Shown in pieces: positions 26,757-35,868 of a stretch of 64,000 nt of DNA. The position numbers and the translations under genes are program-made. How positions within the stretch are numbered: position 1 is the stretch's first letter; each line of letters begins with the position of its first letter. This stretch comes from Ruminococcus sp. JC304 (lineage in GTDB: Bacteria; Bacillota; Clostridia; Lachnospirales; Lachnospiraceae): positions 1,561,941 through 1,625,940 of the forward strand of contig HE978651.1 in assembly GCA_000285855.2 (NCBI GenBank), read 5' to 3'. The notes below the pieces were generated by a model. The model was not told the origin of the DNA, ran no database searches, and was given only the letters and a program-made list of their open reading frames with translations.

Positions 26757-28291
26757 ATGTAATTTAACGGATCTTGATTTGTACCGTTTGCAATTACACC
26801 AAAATGTAAATGTGGTCCGGTACTGTTGCCGGTACTGCCAACGTATCCAATGATTTGTCCTTTGGTTACTTTGGCGCCGACCTTGACCTTTGGATGAAAT
26901 TTAGATTGATGCATGTATTCTGTGACCAGACCTTTCCCGTGATCGATCTTGGTATAATAGCCTGCACCTCCGCTTTCTGCCGGTTTTTGCATTGTGATTA
27001 CGGTACCACTGTCTGCCGCGTAGATCGGTGTACCTGTAGGTGCCGGAATATCGATACCCTTATGGTTGGTGGACCCGATACCTCCAGGTGATTCTCTGTT
27101 GCCGAAATAACTGCTGATATAATTGTAAGTGGATTTCAAAGGCCAGCGGAATGATACTTTGTGATACTCTGGTATTATTGCTCCGTCCTCTCCTACGTAA
27201 TCAGTACCTACCCATTGATTTTTGACTAAAATGCCTGTGGTAGGATCCAGATAGTATTTTTCTCCGTTAACAGTGATCCAGCCTGTTTCCCTTACACAGG
27301 TAGAAAGATTCAGATAATATTTGTTTTCCCCCAGTGTAAGCCATCCGGAGGCCAGTGTACCGTCTGCCTGGGAATAATAATAGGAACCGGATTTTTTGAC
27401 CCATTTTTTGACAACCAGTCTGCCATTTGAGTCAAAATAATATCTGTTTCCGGATTTATCCTTTAGGAAACAATTGTCATAACGGATGCCATTTTTTTCT
27501 TTAAAATAATATTTATAACCGTCAATTTCCTGCCATCCTGTCACTAATTTACAGTCAGAAGAACGGAAATACCGATAATAAGAATCCGGCTTATAAAAAC
27601 CCTTCACCAATCTTCCATTGGATGCGGCATAATAATAGGAGCCATCTGTCTCCTTGTACCATCCCTTCCGTACAAGTTCGCCGGTTTCACGGTGGAAGGA
27701 ATACCAGTTTTTCTTGATCTTAAGACGTCCCTTAGCCAGGGTTCCATTGGATTTCAGATAATAAGTAGCCTTTCCTTTTTTTGCAAAGCAGTTTTTCAGC
27801 ATTTTTCCCTTGTCTGAGAAACAATAGATCTTATTTCCTACTTTTCGGAAACCGGAACGGATCACACCATCCTTCCAGAAATAATATTTATTTCCGGCAG
27901 TTGTAGTGATCCAGCCAGTGTACATATATCCCTTTTTCTCATCAAAAAAATAATTCTTTCCATTGACGGTCTGCCAGGTGGTAAGCATTTTACCTTTCTC
28001 ATTGAAGCAGTATTTCTTTCCGGAAATAGACAGGATTCCGGCCTTTGCTGCACCGGTTTTTCCAAAATAATACATATGACCTGAAGATGTTTTATACCAG
28101 CCCTTTGCCAGTTTTCCTTTCTGATCATAGTAATACCAGGAACCGTTTTTCTTAATAAAACCGGTCTTTTTCTGGGCAGCTTCTGTGCGGACTGCAGTTG
28201 TCATCAATCCGGTGCCGGATAATGTCAGTATGAGCATAGCCAGCACTAATATTACCAGACACTGCTTCCTGTTGTTTGTTTTTTGCTTCAT
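26741..28291 (-). CDS. Secreted M23 endopeptidase with cell-wall-binding repeats
   Basis: The 516-residue exported protein has a signal peptide (basic MKQKTNNRK, long hydrophobic core, TEAAQKK), then about 12-14 choline-binding-like aromatic repeats of roughly 20-25 residues (GWYKTSSGHMYYFGKTG type; residues about 45-370) that bind wall polymers. The C-terminal LytM/M23 metallopeptidase domain has metal ligands visible as His410 and Asp414 (HKGID) and the motif GPHLHFG at His494/His496. It would cleave peptide crossbridges of peptidoglycan outside the cell. A TATAAT on the minus strand (28309-28314) close to the start suggests its own promoter. Confidence 0.92.
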   Translation of the reverse strand: MKQKTNNRKQCLVILVLAMLILTLSGTGLMTTAVRTEAAQKKTGFIKKNGSWYYYDQKGKLAKGWYKTSSGHMYYFGKTGAAKAGILSISGKKYCFNEKGKMLTTWQTVNGKNYFFDEKKGYMYTGWITTTAGNKYYFWKDGVIRSGFRKVGNKIYCFSDKGKMLKNCFAKKGKATYYLKSNGTLAKGRLKIKKNWYSFHRETGELVRKGWYKETDGSYYYAASNGRLVKGFYKPDSYYRYFRSSDCKLVTGWQEIDGYKYYFKEKNGIRYDNCFLKDKSGNRYYFDSNGRLVVKKWVKKSGSYYYSQADGTLASGWLTLGENKYYLNLSTCVRETGWITVNGEKYYLDPTTGILVKNQWVGTDYVGEDGAIIPEYHKVSFRWPLKSTYNYISSYFGNRESPGGIGSTNHKGIDIPAPTGTPIYAADSGTVITMQKPAESGGAGYYTKIDHGKGLVTEYMHQSKFHPKVKVGAKVTKGQIIGYVGSTGNSTGPHLHFGVIANGTNQDPLNYIKRPS

Positions 28292-28355
28292 CTTAGTATA
28301 AATCCCCCATTATATTCTATACAAAAAGATGCCAGAACTGATTATTGCTATCTTA

Positions 28356-28802
28356 TCAGAGAAGTGATTCATCCAGGATAATGGTAAACGGACCATCGTT
28401 CTCAAGAGATATTTTCATATCTGCACCAAAGATGCCATGTTCTACCACAGGAACCTGTTTTGTAGCTTCATCCAGCATATATTCATACAGTTCATTGGCC
28501 ATATCCGGAGCACCGGCATCTGTAAAGCCAGGTCTGTTGCCATGTCTGCAATTGGCATACAGGGTAAATTGGGATACCATCAAAAGCTCTCCGTTAACAT
28601 CCTTCAAGGACAGATTTGTCTTTCCGTTCTGGTCTTCAAAGATTCGAAGTCCCAGCATTTTTTTCAGATATTTGTCAGCAATTTCTCTGGTGTCATTCTG
28701 ACCGACTCCTACAAAAACCAGGAAGCCCTTTCCGATTTTGCCTACAATTTCCCCATCTACGCATACCTGCGCATGGTTTACCCTCTGTATCAGTAATTTC
28801 AT
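28356..28802 (-). CDS. dtd: D-aminoacyl-tRNA deacylase
   Basis: The 148-residue enzyme hydrolyses D-aminoacyl-tRNAs and glycyl-tRNA(Ala), protecting translation. The two family signatures are present: SQFTLYA at residues 77-83 and the Gly-Pro cross-subunit motif in [10 protein letters not shown] near the C-terminus. The N-terminus [18 protein letters not shown] is typical. A GAGGGG ribosome binding site precedes the ATG. It appears monocistronic. Confidence 0.97.
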   Translation of the reverse strand: MKLLIQRVNHAQVCVDGEIVGKIGKGFLVFVGVGQNDTREIADKYLKKMLGLRIFEDQNGKTNLSLKDVNGELLMVSQFTLYANCRHGNRPGFTDAGAPDMANELYEYMLDEATKQVPVVEHGIFGADMKISLENDGPFTIILDESLL

Positions 28803-28826
28803 TTTTGATTTCCCCTCATATCTTTT

Positions 28827-28855
28827 ATAATATCTTTCTTATATAATATCTGTAA
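28827..28855 (-). promoter_or_regulatory. Predicted promoter for dtd
   Basis: Minus-strand TTACAG (28850-28855), 17 nt, TATTAT (28827-28832), ending about 25 nt before the dtd start. Confidence 0.5.
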
Positions 28856-30307
28856 CTATTTTCCTGATGTGTTTTTATTATTTTTTATCTTATCTTTTAT
28901 CTGCAGAAATAATTTCTTTATATAAAGCCACAGGGAGTTTACAAGCTTTTTGATATATTCCCAGATAATACACACGATCCTGCATAAAGGATTCCAGATT
29001 TTCATAAAGAAATTATTTTTCTGGGCCTCCAGCTTTTCCGGTGAAATGTGGTGTCTCTCCTGTTTTTTCAGGGGGATCGCTTCGCCGGTTTCCGTGTCCA
29101 GACAATCGATATCTACATAGGATTCCTCCTCAAGAGGCATTTTTTTATCGTCAAGGGAATGACTGATCAATCTCCATATCATTGCATAAAGCACTGCAAA
29201 TACCGGTACTCCTGCAATCATACCCGGAATTCCGAACAGTCCTCCGCCTATGAGAATGGCTACAATGACCATGAAGCTGGACAGACCGGTGGTTTCGCCC
29301 AGGATCTTTGGACCAAGGATATTTCCGTCAAACTGCTGAAGAAGCAGGATGAAAATTGCAAAGTAGATACCTTTCAGGGGGTCAACCACTAAAATCAGAA
29401 AAATGCAGGGGATTGCCCCGATGTATGGTCCAAAAAAAGGAATCACATTAGTCACACCAATGATCACACTGATCAGAATCGGATAAGGCATATCCAGTAA
29501 AAGCATTCCAATATAACATAAAATACCGATGATGGCAGAATCCACCAGTTTGCCATAGAGAAAACCGCCAAAGGTTTTGTCTGTGAAACGCATGGCATGG
29601 ATCAGCGTGTTTGCCCATTTGGAAGGCAAAATGGCATATACAAACATTTTACTCTTAGCAACAAACTTCTCCTTGTCTGCAAGCACATAGAGAGCCACAA
29701 TGGCACCGATGAGAAAGTTTTTCATGAAGATCAGTACATCAAAGATCCCATCAGAAACATTTTTCAGCATATTCTGCATCTGTGGAAGAATATTGGTCGT
29801 GAGATACTCCTGCAGTTTGGCAGAATACTGATTCATCATATCGATGGTTTCAGAATTCAGCTTCCATCCATGTTGTACAAAAGAATTCAGCCATTTCTCA
29901 ATGACCTTTACATAATAAGGAAAGCTGTAAATAATATTCATGGAGCTTCGGATCAGCTGTGGAAGCACCATCATGATCAAAGCATAGATAAGGATCCAGA
30001 AGGCAAGCATGGAAACCAGAACACATGCCCAGCGGACAGCCTTCCTGCCCTTTTTCTGTAAATGGATCTCTCTTTTATCAAGCTGTGGATAAATAAGCTT
30101 TTTCTCCATTAAATTGATCAGTGGGCTCAGAACATAGGCAAGGATCACACCATATACAATAGGTGCCATGATTCCCAGAAATGTTTTGATTCCGGTGATC
30201 AGCGTTTTCATATGGAAAATCCCATAATAAAACAGCATACTGGCGGCAATTACCATAAAAGCGGTTACACCCCAGTGCAGATATTTGTTATCCCAACGAA
30301 ATTTCAT
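28856..30307 (-). CDS. AI-2E (PerM/YtvI) family membrane permease
   Basis: The 483-residue protein has about eight membrane helices in the AI-2E-transporter pattern: two N-terminal helices (FMVIAASMLFYYGIFHMK; IMAPIVYGVILAYVLSPLI), a helical soluble segment, then conserved VIPFFGPYIGAIPCIFLILV and GNILGPKILGETTGLSSFMV. The family is named for autoinducer-2 export, but members also transport other substrates, so the cargo is unknown. The last 100 residues are a charged, Lys-rich tail. AAAGGAGG precedes the ATG. An extended -10 (TGTTATAAT) lies just upstream. Confidence 0.9.
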   Translation of the reverse strand: MKFRWDNKYLHWGVTAFMVIAASMLFYYGIFHMKTLITGIKTFLGIMAPIVYGVILAYVLSPLINLMEKKLIYPQLDKREIHLQKKGRKAVRWACVLVSMLAFWILIYALIMMVLPQLIRSSMNIIYSFPYYVKVIEKWLNSFVQHGWKLNSETIDMMNQYSAKLQEYLTTNILPQMQNMLKNVSDGIFDVLIFMKNFLIGAIVALYVLADKEKFVAKSKMFVYAILPSKWANTLIHAMRFTDKTFGGFLYGKLVDSAIIGILCYIGMLLLDMPYPILISVIIGVTNVIPFFGPYIGAIPCIFLILVVDPLKGIYFAIFILLLQQFDGNILGPKILGETTGLSSFMVIVAILIGGGLFGIPGMIAGVPVFAVLYAMIWRLISHSLDDKKMPLEEESYVDIDCLDTETGEAIPLKKQERHHISPEKLEAQKNNFFMKIWNPLCRIVCIIWEYIKKLVNSLWLYIKKLFLQIKDKIKNNKNTSGK

Positions 30308-30333
30308 ATTGTCCTCCTTTATAAACTGTTACG

Positions 30334-30342
30334 ATTATAACA
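30334..30342 (-). promoter_or_regulatory. Extended -10 promoter element for the AI-2E-family gene
   Basis: Minus-strand TGTTATAAT matches an extended -10 (TGnTATAAT), about 27 nt before the start codon. No good -35 is visible, which is usual for extended -10 promoters. Confidence 0.5.
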
Positions 30343-30396
30343 TTTATTTTAATAAAAGTCTCTGCATTTAATAGAATTTTAATAAAAATACAGAAC

Positions 30397-30423
30397 AAAA
30401 AAATCCCCTGCATTAGCAGAGGA
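30397..30423 (-). terminator. Terminator of the cytidylate-kinase-like gene
   Basis: On the minus strand TCCTCTGC, loop TAAT and GCAGGGGA (one mismatch) are followed by seven T. Confidence 0.8.
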
Positions 30424-30434
30424 CTTTTTAATAG

Positions 30435-31070
30435 TTATTTTTTTGTGGAATCAAAAATCTGTACAGCCTGGATAATGGCTTTTGCTGCTCCATCGATTCC
30501 CAGCTTACTGCTGTCTACACACAGATTATAGCTGGATGCAGCGCTCCACTTTTTATTAGTATAATAATTATAATAGCTGGAACGGCTCTTATCGGTTTTG
30601 TTGATCATGTCCTTGGCTTCTTTGGCTGTTTTATTGTGCTTCTGAGATAAACGGCTGATTCGCCAGTCCATATCTGCATGTACAAATACACTGAAGCAAT
30701 CCTTATATTCAGCCAGAGCATAATCTGCACATCGTCCCACCATTACGCAAGGACCCTCGGAAGCCAGTTTCTTGATGGCATCAAACTGGGCCAGGAAAAC
30801 CTTATGGTTCATTGGCATATCTGTAAAGCCTGCTGAGGAATAACCAAAGGAATATGTATCCATTACAAGAGAATACAGAAAGCTGTTGGTTGGTTTTTCA
30901 TCATGATTTTCAAAAAGCTCCTTGCAGATACCACTCTCATTGGCTGCATGTTCGAGAAGCTCCTTATCATAGCATTTAATTCCGAAATATTTGGCAACTT
31001 CCTGACCAATCTGTCTTCCGCCGCTTCCATATTCACGACCGATTGTGATAATTGAACTTGTACTATTCAT
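30435..31070 (-). CDS. Cytidylate kinase-like family protein
   Basis: The 211-residue P-loop protein begins with IITIGREYGSGGRQIGQEVA, the characteristic glycine loop of the cytidylate-kinase-like family, and has CVMVGRCADYAL and an Arg-rich lid (WRISRLSQKH). These proteins resemble Cmk but occur in addition to the true CMP kinase, and their substrate is unknown. It is flanked by a promoter (31112-31139) and a terminator, so it is monocistronic. Confidence 0.85.
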   Translation of the reverse strand: MNSTSSIITIGREYGSGGRQIGQEVAKYFGIKCYDKELLEHAANESGICKELFENHDEKPTNSFLYSLVMDTYSFGYSSAGFTDMPMNHKVFLAQFDAIKKLASEGPCVMVGRCADYALAEYKDCFSVFVHADMDWRISRLSQKHNKTAKEAKDMINKTDKSRSSYYNYYTNKKWSAASSYNLCVDSSKLGIDGAAKAIIQAVQIFDSTKK

Positions 31071-31111
31071 AATACTACACTCCCTTCTGTCACCTAGCTT
31101 GTTGTAAATAT

Positions 31112-31139
31112 ATTATACAATATATTGTTAAAAAAGCAA
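31112..31139 (-). promoter_or_regulatory. Predicted promoter for the cytidylate-kinase-like gene
   Basis: Minus-strand TTGCTT (31134-31139), 16 nt, TATAAT (31112-31117), immediately after the end of rluD. Confidence 0.6.
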
Positions 31140-31140
31140 A

Positions 31141-32055
31141 CTATTTTCGCAATTTTTCCAAAAGCTTCTCAAAATATTCTGGTAAAGGTGCTGTAAACTC
31201 CATATATTCCCCTGTAGAAGGATGCACAAATCCCAAAATCATGGCATGAAGGGTCTGACCCTGGAGATGGTAAGGATTCCTGCCTGAGCCATATACTTCA
31301 TCACCAAGCAGGGGATGCCCTATACTTGTCATGTGGACACGGATCTGATGGGTACGCCCTGTTTCCAGACGGCATTCCACATAAGTGGCATTGGGAAAAC
31401 GCTCTAGTACCCTGTAATGAGTGACAGCTTCTTTTCCGTTTTTGTAATTGATCGCCATTTTTTTCCGGTCAACCGGATGGCGCCCGATAGGGCCCTCGAT
31501 GGTTCCTTCCTCCTCTTTGATCACACCTGCTACAATCGCACGGTAACGACGTTTGATAGAGTGCTCCTTTAACTGTAGGGCAAGATCTCTGTGGGCATTA
31601 TCATTTTTGCAGACCAGAAGTGCCCCTGTAGTATCCTTATCGATCCTGTGGACGATTCCCGGACGCAGGACACCATTGATACCGGACAGATTCTCCTTAC
31701 AGTGTGCCATGATGGCGTTTACCAGTGTCCCTGTAGTATGCCCTGCACTGGGATGCACTACCATTCCCTTTGGCTTGTTAACTACAAGAACATCTTCATC
31801 TTCATAAAGGATATCCAGAGGAATGTCCTCCGGAAGAATGTCAGGCTCTGTCATATCCGGCACTTCCACAGTGATCACATCTCCTGCCTGTACCTTATAG
31901 TTTGCCTTGACAAAAGTTCCCTGAACTGTAACCTTTTGTTCTTTCAGAAGCTTTTGAATGTAAGAACGGGAAAGGTCTTCGTTTGAATCGGAAAGATATC
32001 GGTCAATCCGGATACCGGACTGACCGTCTGAAACTACATAATTAAGAATTTCCAT
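31141..32055 (-). CDS. rluD: RluD-type 23S rRNA pseudouridine synthase
   Basis: The 304-residue enzyme has an N-terminal S4 RNA-binding domain (about residues 14-60) and a RluA/RluD catalytic domain with HRIDKDTTG. The catalytic Asp is residue 139. GRTHQIRVHM is also diagnostic. It isomerises uridines in 23S rRNA. The symbol is by family; RluA/C/D paralogues cannot be separated with certainty here. AGGAG precedes the ATG. It lies 8 nt after lspA, in the conserved lspA-rluD order. Confidence 0.92.
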   Translation of the reverse strand: MEILNYVVSDGQSGIRIDRYLSDSNEDLSRSYIQKLLKEQKVTVQGTFVKANYKVQAGDVITVEVPDMTEPDILPEDIPLDILYEDEDVLVVNKPKGMVVHPSAGHTTGTLVNAIMAHCKENLSGINGVLRPGIVHRIDKDTTGALLVCKNDNAHRDLALQLKEHSIKRRYRAIVAGVIKEEEGTIEGPIGRHPVDRKKMAINYKNGKEAVTHYRVLERFPNATYVECRLETGRTHQIRVHMTSIGHPLLGDEVYGSGRNPYHLQGQTLHAMILGFVHPSTGEYMEFTAPLPEYFEKLLEKLRK

Positions 32056-32063
32056 TTCTGCTC

Positions 32064-32585
32064 CTAATTTTTTCTATTCAGAAAACGAAAATCGCTTTCA
32101 TCTTTATATTTGAAACATACGCAAAAAACCAAAAATATGCCGCTGCATACCACATAAATATCTGCCATATTAAATACAGGAAAATCAATCAGTGAAAAGT
32201 AAATAAAATCGATCACATAACCGCGGAATACTCTGTCGATCAGATTCCCAACAGCACCTGCCGCCAGCACAAGGGCTGTACAGATGAGAGGGAGATAATA
32301 CCGTGTTTTGGGGATTTTAATATAAATATACAAAAATACACAGAAAAACAGAAGACATAAAGTTATCAGCAGCGGAATCTTTCCCTGAAGCATTCCAAAG
32401 GCCATTCCCCTGTTTTCCAGATATTTCAGCTGTAAAACACCTGGGATCAAAATGATATCCGGATTTCCCTTTAACTGTGACAGTGCCAGAAGCTTTGTCC
32501 CTTGATCCATCAGGATAAGAAGCAGAGTCAGGATCACACCTGTCCAGGCAGGAAAAGGGAGATCTGAAGCTCCTTCTCTTTTCAT
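32064..32585 (-). CDS. lspA: Lipoprotein signal peptidase (SPase II)
   Basis: The 173-residue, four-helix membrane aspartic protease cleaves diacylated prolipoproteins. The catalytic dyad motifs are GNLIDR (Asp117) and FNMADIY (Asp142); GDxxxL-like ENRGMAFGM is also present. The start ATG overlaps the aroB stop (ATGA), so the two are translationally coupled. rluD follows. Confidence 0.96.
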   Translation of the reverse strand: MKREGASDLPFPAWTGVILTLLLILMDQGTKLLALSQLKGNPDIILIPGVLQLKYLENRGMAFGMLQGKIPLLITLCLLFFCVFLYIYIKIPKTRYYLPLICTALVLAAGAVGNLIDRVFRGYVIDFIYFSLIDFPVFNMADIYVVCSGIFLVFCVCFKYKDESDFRFLNRKN

Positions 32586-33673
32586 GACAGGATCTCCCGG
32601 ATGGCGCCTAAAAGTTCCATATCCGTCACGGTTTTGTCAATAAAACTTTTACCGATTCCATCCATCAGGATAAATTTAATATGTCCGGCTTCCATTTTTT
32701 TGTCCTTCTTTGTGGCTGCCAGAATTTCCTCGGCATTCAGAGAATCTACAGTAAGGGGCAGATGAAAGGCTTCACAGCCTTTACGGATTTCATTATATTC
32801 TTCCTGAGTCAGAAGCCCTCTCTGCATGGAAAGATATGCAGCTGCGATCAGACCGATCCCTACACACTGACCATGGAGCAGCTGGAAATTCTTTAATTTC
32901 TCTACAGCATGTCCAACTGTGTGTCCAAGATTCAGAAGAGCTCTCTCACCCTGCTCTTTGGGATCACGTTCTACCACTCCTGCTTTGATTTCGCAGCATC
33001 TGCGGATCATTTGGGACAGAAGGGTATAATCCAGCTCCTGGATTGTTTTTTGATTTGCACAGATGAATCGGAAAAATTCTCCGTCACAGATGAGACCGGT
33101 TTTCAGGATTTCACCCATTCCACAGGCAAATTCTTTTTTGGGAAGTGTATTTAAAGCAGACAGATTCATATAGACAAGACGGGGCTGATGAAAAGCTCCA
33201 ACCATATTTTTATACTGCTGGAAATCCACACCGGTTTTTCCGCCCACACTACTGTCAACCTGGGAAAGAAGGGTGGTTGGAACCTGGATAAAATCAATCC
33301 CTCTGAGATAGGTAGCTGCACCAAAGCCGGTCAGATCACCTACCACACCACCTCCTAAAGCAACCAGGAGCCCCTTGCGGTCCATTTCATGTTCAATAAG
33401 AGAACGATATAGTTCCTGTACTGTGTCCAGATTCTTATTTTTTTCCCCTGCTTCAAAGACAAAGGAAAATATCTGGGAAGAAACCTCCTGCAGAGAATCC
33501 ATTACAGACTTCAGATACAAAGGCTCTACGTGACTGTCAGTGACAACACAAATTTTATGTCCAGACAATCCTTCTTCCCTTACAGCCTGTGCCAGTCTGG
33601 AAAAATCTTTTTCAAAATAGATTGGATAATGAAAATCTCCCTCACGTTTTACAAGTAATTTCTGTTCTGCCAT
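32582..33673 (-). CDS. aroB: 3-Dehydroquinate synthase
   Basis: The 363-residue enzyme converts DAHP to 3-dehydroquinate in the shikimate pathway, using NAD and a metal. The NAD motif GGGVVGDLTGFGAATYLRG, then FIQVPTTLLSQVDSSVGGKT, and the metal ligand segment LNLGHTVGHAVE are all present. AGGAGG precedes the ATG. No other aro genes are nearby; its place between ylmH and lspA is a cluster property rather than a pathway operon. Confidence 0.97.
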   Translation of the reverse strand: MAEQKLLVKREGDFHYPIYFEKDFSRLAQAVREEGLSGHKICVVTDSHVEPLYLKSVMDSLQEVSSQIFSFVFEAGEKNKNLDTVQELYRSLIEHEMDRKGLLVALGGGVVGDLTGFGAATYLRGIDFIQVPTTLLSQVDSSVGGKTGVDFQQYKNMVGAFHQPRLVYMNLSALNTLPKKEFACGMGEILKTGLICDGEFFRFICANQKTIQELDYTLLSQMIRRCCEIKAGVVERDPKEQGERALLNLGHTVGHAVEKLKNFQLLHGQCVGIGLIAAAYLSMQRGLLTQEEYNEIRKGCEAFHLPLTVDSLNAEEILAATKKDKKMEAGHIKFILMDGIGKSFIDKTVTDMELLGAIREILS

Positions 33674-33692
33674 TTCAATACCCTCCTGTCAT

Positions 33693-34445
33693 TTAAATAT
33701 ATAAACTTAACTGTATACTGCTCCGTCCTTTTCTGGTCTGGTGGGACGTGCCCTCATAGATAAAACGTCCCTTCCCTCTGACTGAGATAATATCTCCCTC
33801 TCTGGGTTCATAACCATTGGAGGTGATCAGCTTTCCATTTACAAAAACCTGTCCCCCTTCAATATAAGACACCATACTGCTTCTGGATGCTTTAAAAGCC
33901 AGTGCAATGAGAGAATCCAGACGGACAGAGGCACAGGTACCATGAATGGTTTCCATTTTGGGGGAAGGCAGTTCCTCCTGCTTATCTACAATAGTGATCA
34001 GAATATTGGTATGACGGACACGGCACAGATTTTTAAGAAAAAAATCCGTCATTTTTTTATTACAGAAAAACCAGGCAGCCTTTTCCTGAACCAGGATATC
34101 CCCAATCATGGCTCTGTCCACGCCCAGATTCAGCAGGGCACCCAGATAATCTCTGTGGGTCAGTTCTTCTGAAAATTTCAGGGATTTTGGTTCAATCTTC
34201 AGGCAGTCTATAGGATATTCCCAGGTAAAAGCAAGAGCATCAGGATGAAAAGCCACCATCTGACGCTCCGCATTCGCATAGCCACCGGAGGATTCCACAA
34301 TGATCTGCGGAAATTGCTGCCGGAGACTATTAACCATATTCTGTTCATTCAGATTAAGAAAATCCGAAAAAGTCACAATATCTCTCTGGTAAGAAAGATC
34401 AGCCAGTTCACGGATCCTCTTTAAAAAGAAGTCATTCTTCTCCAT
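33693..34445 (-). CDS. ylmH: YlmH-family S4-domain RNA-binding protein
   Basis: The 250-residue protein has an N-terminal RNA-binding-like domain and a C-terminal S4 domain (about residues 175-240, RLDSLIALAFKASRSSMVSY). YlmH has been implicated in rescue of stalled large ribosomal subunits (RqcP-related) and in division-gene clusters. It follows sepF by 6 nt. No clear ribosome binding site precedes the ATG, so coupling to sepF is likely. Confidence 0.9.
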   Translation of the reverse strand: MEKNDFFLKRIRELADLSYQRDIVTFSDFLNLNEQNMVNSLRQQFPQIIVESSGGYANAERQMVAFHPDALAFTWEYPIDCLKIEPKSLKFSEELTHRDYLGALLNLGVDRAMIGDILVQEKAAWFFCNKKMTDFFLKNLCRVRHTNILITIVDKQEELPSPKMETIHGTCASVRLDSLIALAFKASRSSMVSYIEGGQVFVNGKLITSNGYEPREGDIISVRGKGRFIYEGTSHQTRKGRSSIQLSLYI

Positions 34446-34451
34446 GGGAGA

Positions 34452-35114
34452 TCAATAGCCTGCGCGCACAGAAGGTGCAGCTCCTCCCAGTATATTCTGG
34501 AGATCACCGGTGATGTCTACATTATAAGGTCCAAGTACAAAAATGTAGCTGGATACTTTCTGAAGGCTTCCGCCCAGAGAATAGCAGGCTCCTGATGTGA
34601 AATCAATGATTCTCTGTGCCAGTTCCACATCGATTCCTTCCAGATTTAAAATTACAGTAGAGTTGTCTACCAGTGTATCTGCGATTTCACGGGTATCCTC
34701 CATAGAAGATGGTTTGATCACGCACACCTCCATATTTGGTCCCTGGGAAGCTTTACGGCTGCTTCTCATAGGAGTAATCTTGGAAGATGCTGCCGGACGT
34801 GTCTGGCGTTCTGCACGTTCCTGTCTGGCCGGAGCTTTCGTTGCAGCGGAAGCGGTTGGCTGTTTAAGGGAAGATGTCTGTTTGGATTCTGATTTCAGTG
34901 GTTTCTCATCGAAATCATCAAAGTCTTCGTCCTCAGAGGAATCCTTCTTTTTGGTGAATTTATCAAAGAATTTCTTCTTTGGTTTATCCTCAAAATCATC
35001 ATCCAGGAAATCCTCGTCATCCTCTCCTTCTAACAGATCATCGTCCAGAAATCCATCGTCATCATAATCATCGTTTAATTTGATGGCATCTAAAAATTTA
35101 TCTAAAACGCCCAT
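34452..35114 (-). CDS. sepF: Cell division protein SepF
   Basis: The 220-residue protein binds the membrane and bundles FtsZ. It has an N-terminal amphipathic helix (MGVLDKFLDAIKL), a long acidic/low-complexity linker (DDDGFLDDDLLEGEDDEDF; residues about 18-125) and the C-terminal SepF core with VCVIKPSSMEDTREIADTL and SGACYSLGGSLQKVSSYIF. I choose the ATG at 35114 with GGAG eight nt upstream; a TTG at 35126 is in frame but unneeded. It lies between yggS and ylmH as in other Firmicutes. Confidence 0.95.
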   Translation of the reverse strand: MGVLDKFLDAIKLNDDYDDDGFLDDDLLEGEDDEDFLDDDFEDKPKKKFFDKFTKKKDSSEDEDFDDFDEKPLKSESKQTSSLKQPTASAATKAPARQERAERQTRPAASSKITPMRSSRKASQGPNMEVCVIKPSSMEDTREIADTLVDNSTVILNLEGIDVELAQRIIDFTSGACYSLGGSLQKVSSYIFVLGPYNVDITGDLQNILGGAAPSVRAGY

Positions 35115-35132
35115 TTTAATCTCCAATCTTCT

Positions 35133-35834
35133 TTATTCTTCTTTTATTGAGTAATCTCTTTCACCAAAGATACCTGTTCCCACACGCACCATTGTTGATC
35201 CTTCCTCAGCAGCGATCTGATAGTCATTGGTCATTCCCATGCTCAGAACACTCATAGTAATATTATTAATGTTTTTTTCCCTGATGTCAACACTTAATTT
35301 CCTTAATTTGCGAAAAACTTCTCTGTTTTCCTCGGGATCTGAGACAAAAGGAGCAATTGTCATAAGTCCCATTACCTTCAGGTGGGGGTAAGAAGCAATT
35401 TCTTCTATAAAAGGAAGGACTTCAGAGGTTTTCAGACCAAATTTACTCTCTTCTTCCGCTACATTTACTTCGATGAGTACCGGCATACAAAGATCTTTTT
35501 TTGCAGCTTCCTGCTCAATGGTCTGAGCCAGACGCACAGAATCCACGGAATGGATCATTGCAACCTTATCAATAATATATTTTACTTTATTGCGCTGCAG
35601 ATGACCGATCATGTGCCACTGGATATCTGAGGGCAGTCTGTCATATTTATCCATGATCTCCTGTACCTTATTTTCGCCAAACACACGGGCACCTGCATCA
35701 TAAGCCTCCTGAAGCATTTCCACAGGCTTTGTTTTACTTACTGCTACAAGGGTTACCTCTTTGGGGTCACGTCCTGCTTTCAGGCAGGCCTGTTCTATAT
35801 TTTTCTGCACAGTTGCCAAATTATCTGCTAACAT
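35133..35834 (-). CDS. yggS: YggS-family PLP homeostasis protein
   Basis: The 233-residue PLP-binding protein has an alanine-racemase-like barrel. The PLP lysine is Lys34 in AVSKTKP; FGENKVQE, WHMIGHLQRNK and LSMGMTNDYQIA are family motifs. It buffers cellular PLP and affects amino-acid balance. It is the Firmicutes YlmE equivalent in the ylm-sepF cluster. GGAGG lies 7 nt before the ATG. Confidence 0.95.
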   Translation of the reverse strand: MLADNLATVQKNIEQACLKAGRDPKEVTLVAVSKTKPVEMLQEAYDAGARVFGENKVQEIMDKYDRLPSDIQWHMIGHLQRNKVKYIIDKVAMIHSVDSVRLAQTIEQEAAKKDLCMPVLIEVNVAEEESKFGLKTSEVLPFIEEIASYPHLKVMGLMTIAPFVSDPEENREVFRKLRKLSVDIREKNINNITMSVLSMGMTNDYQIAAEEGSTMVRVGTGIFGERDYSIKEE

Positions 35835-35868
35835 TTTACTGCCTCCTCTTATTTTTAAGCTAATGGCT

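Noticed and set aside
26741-28291. Tandem DNA repeats or CRISPR-like array in the M23 gene
   Set aside because: The repeats are degenerate protein repeats (aromatic/Gly wall-binding modules), not constant DNA repeats with spacers.
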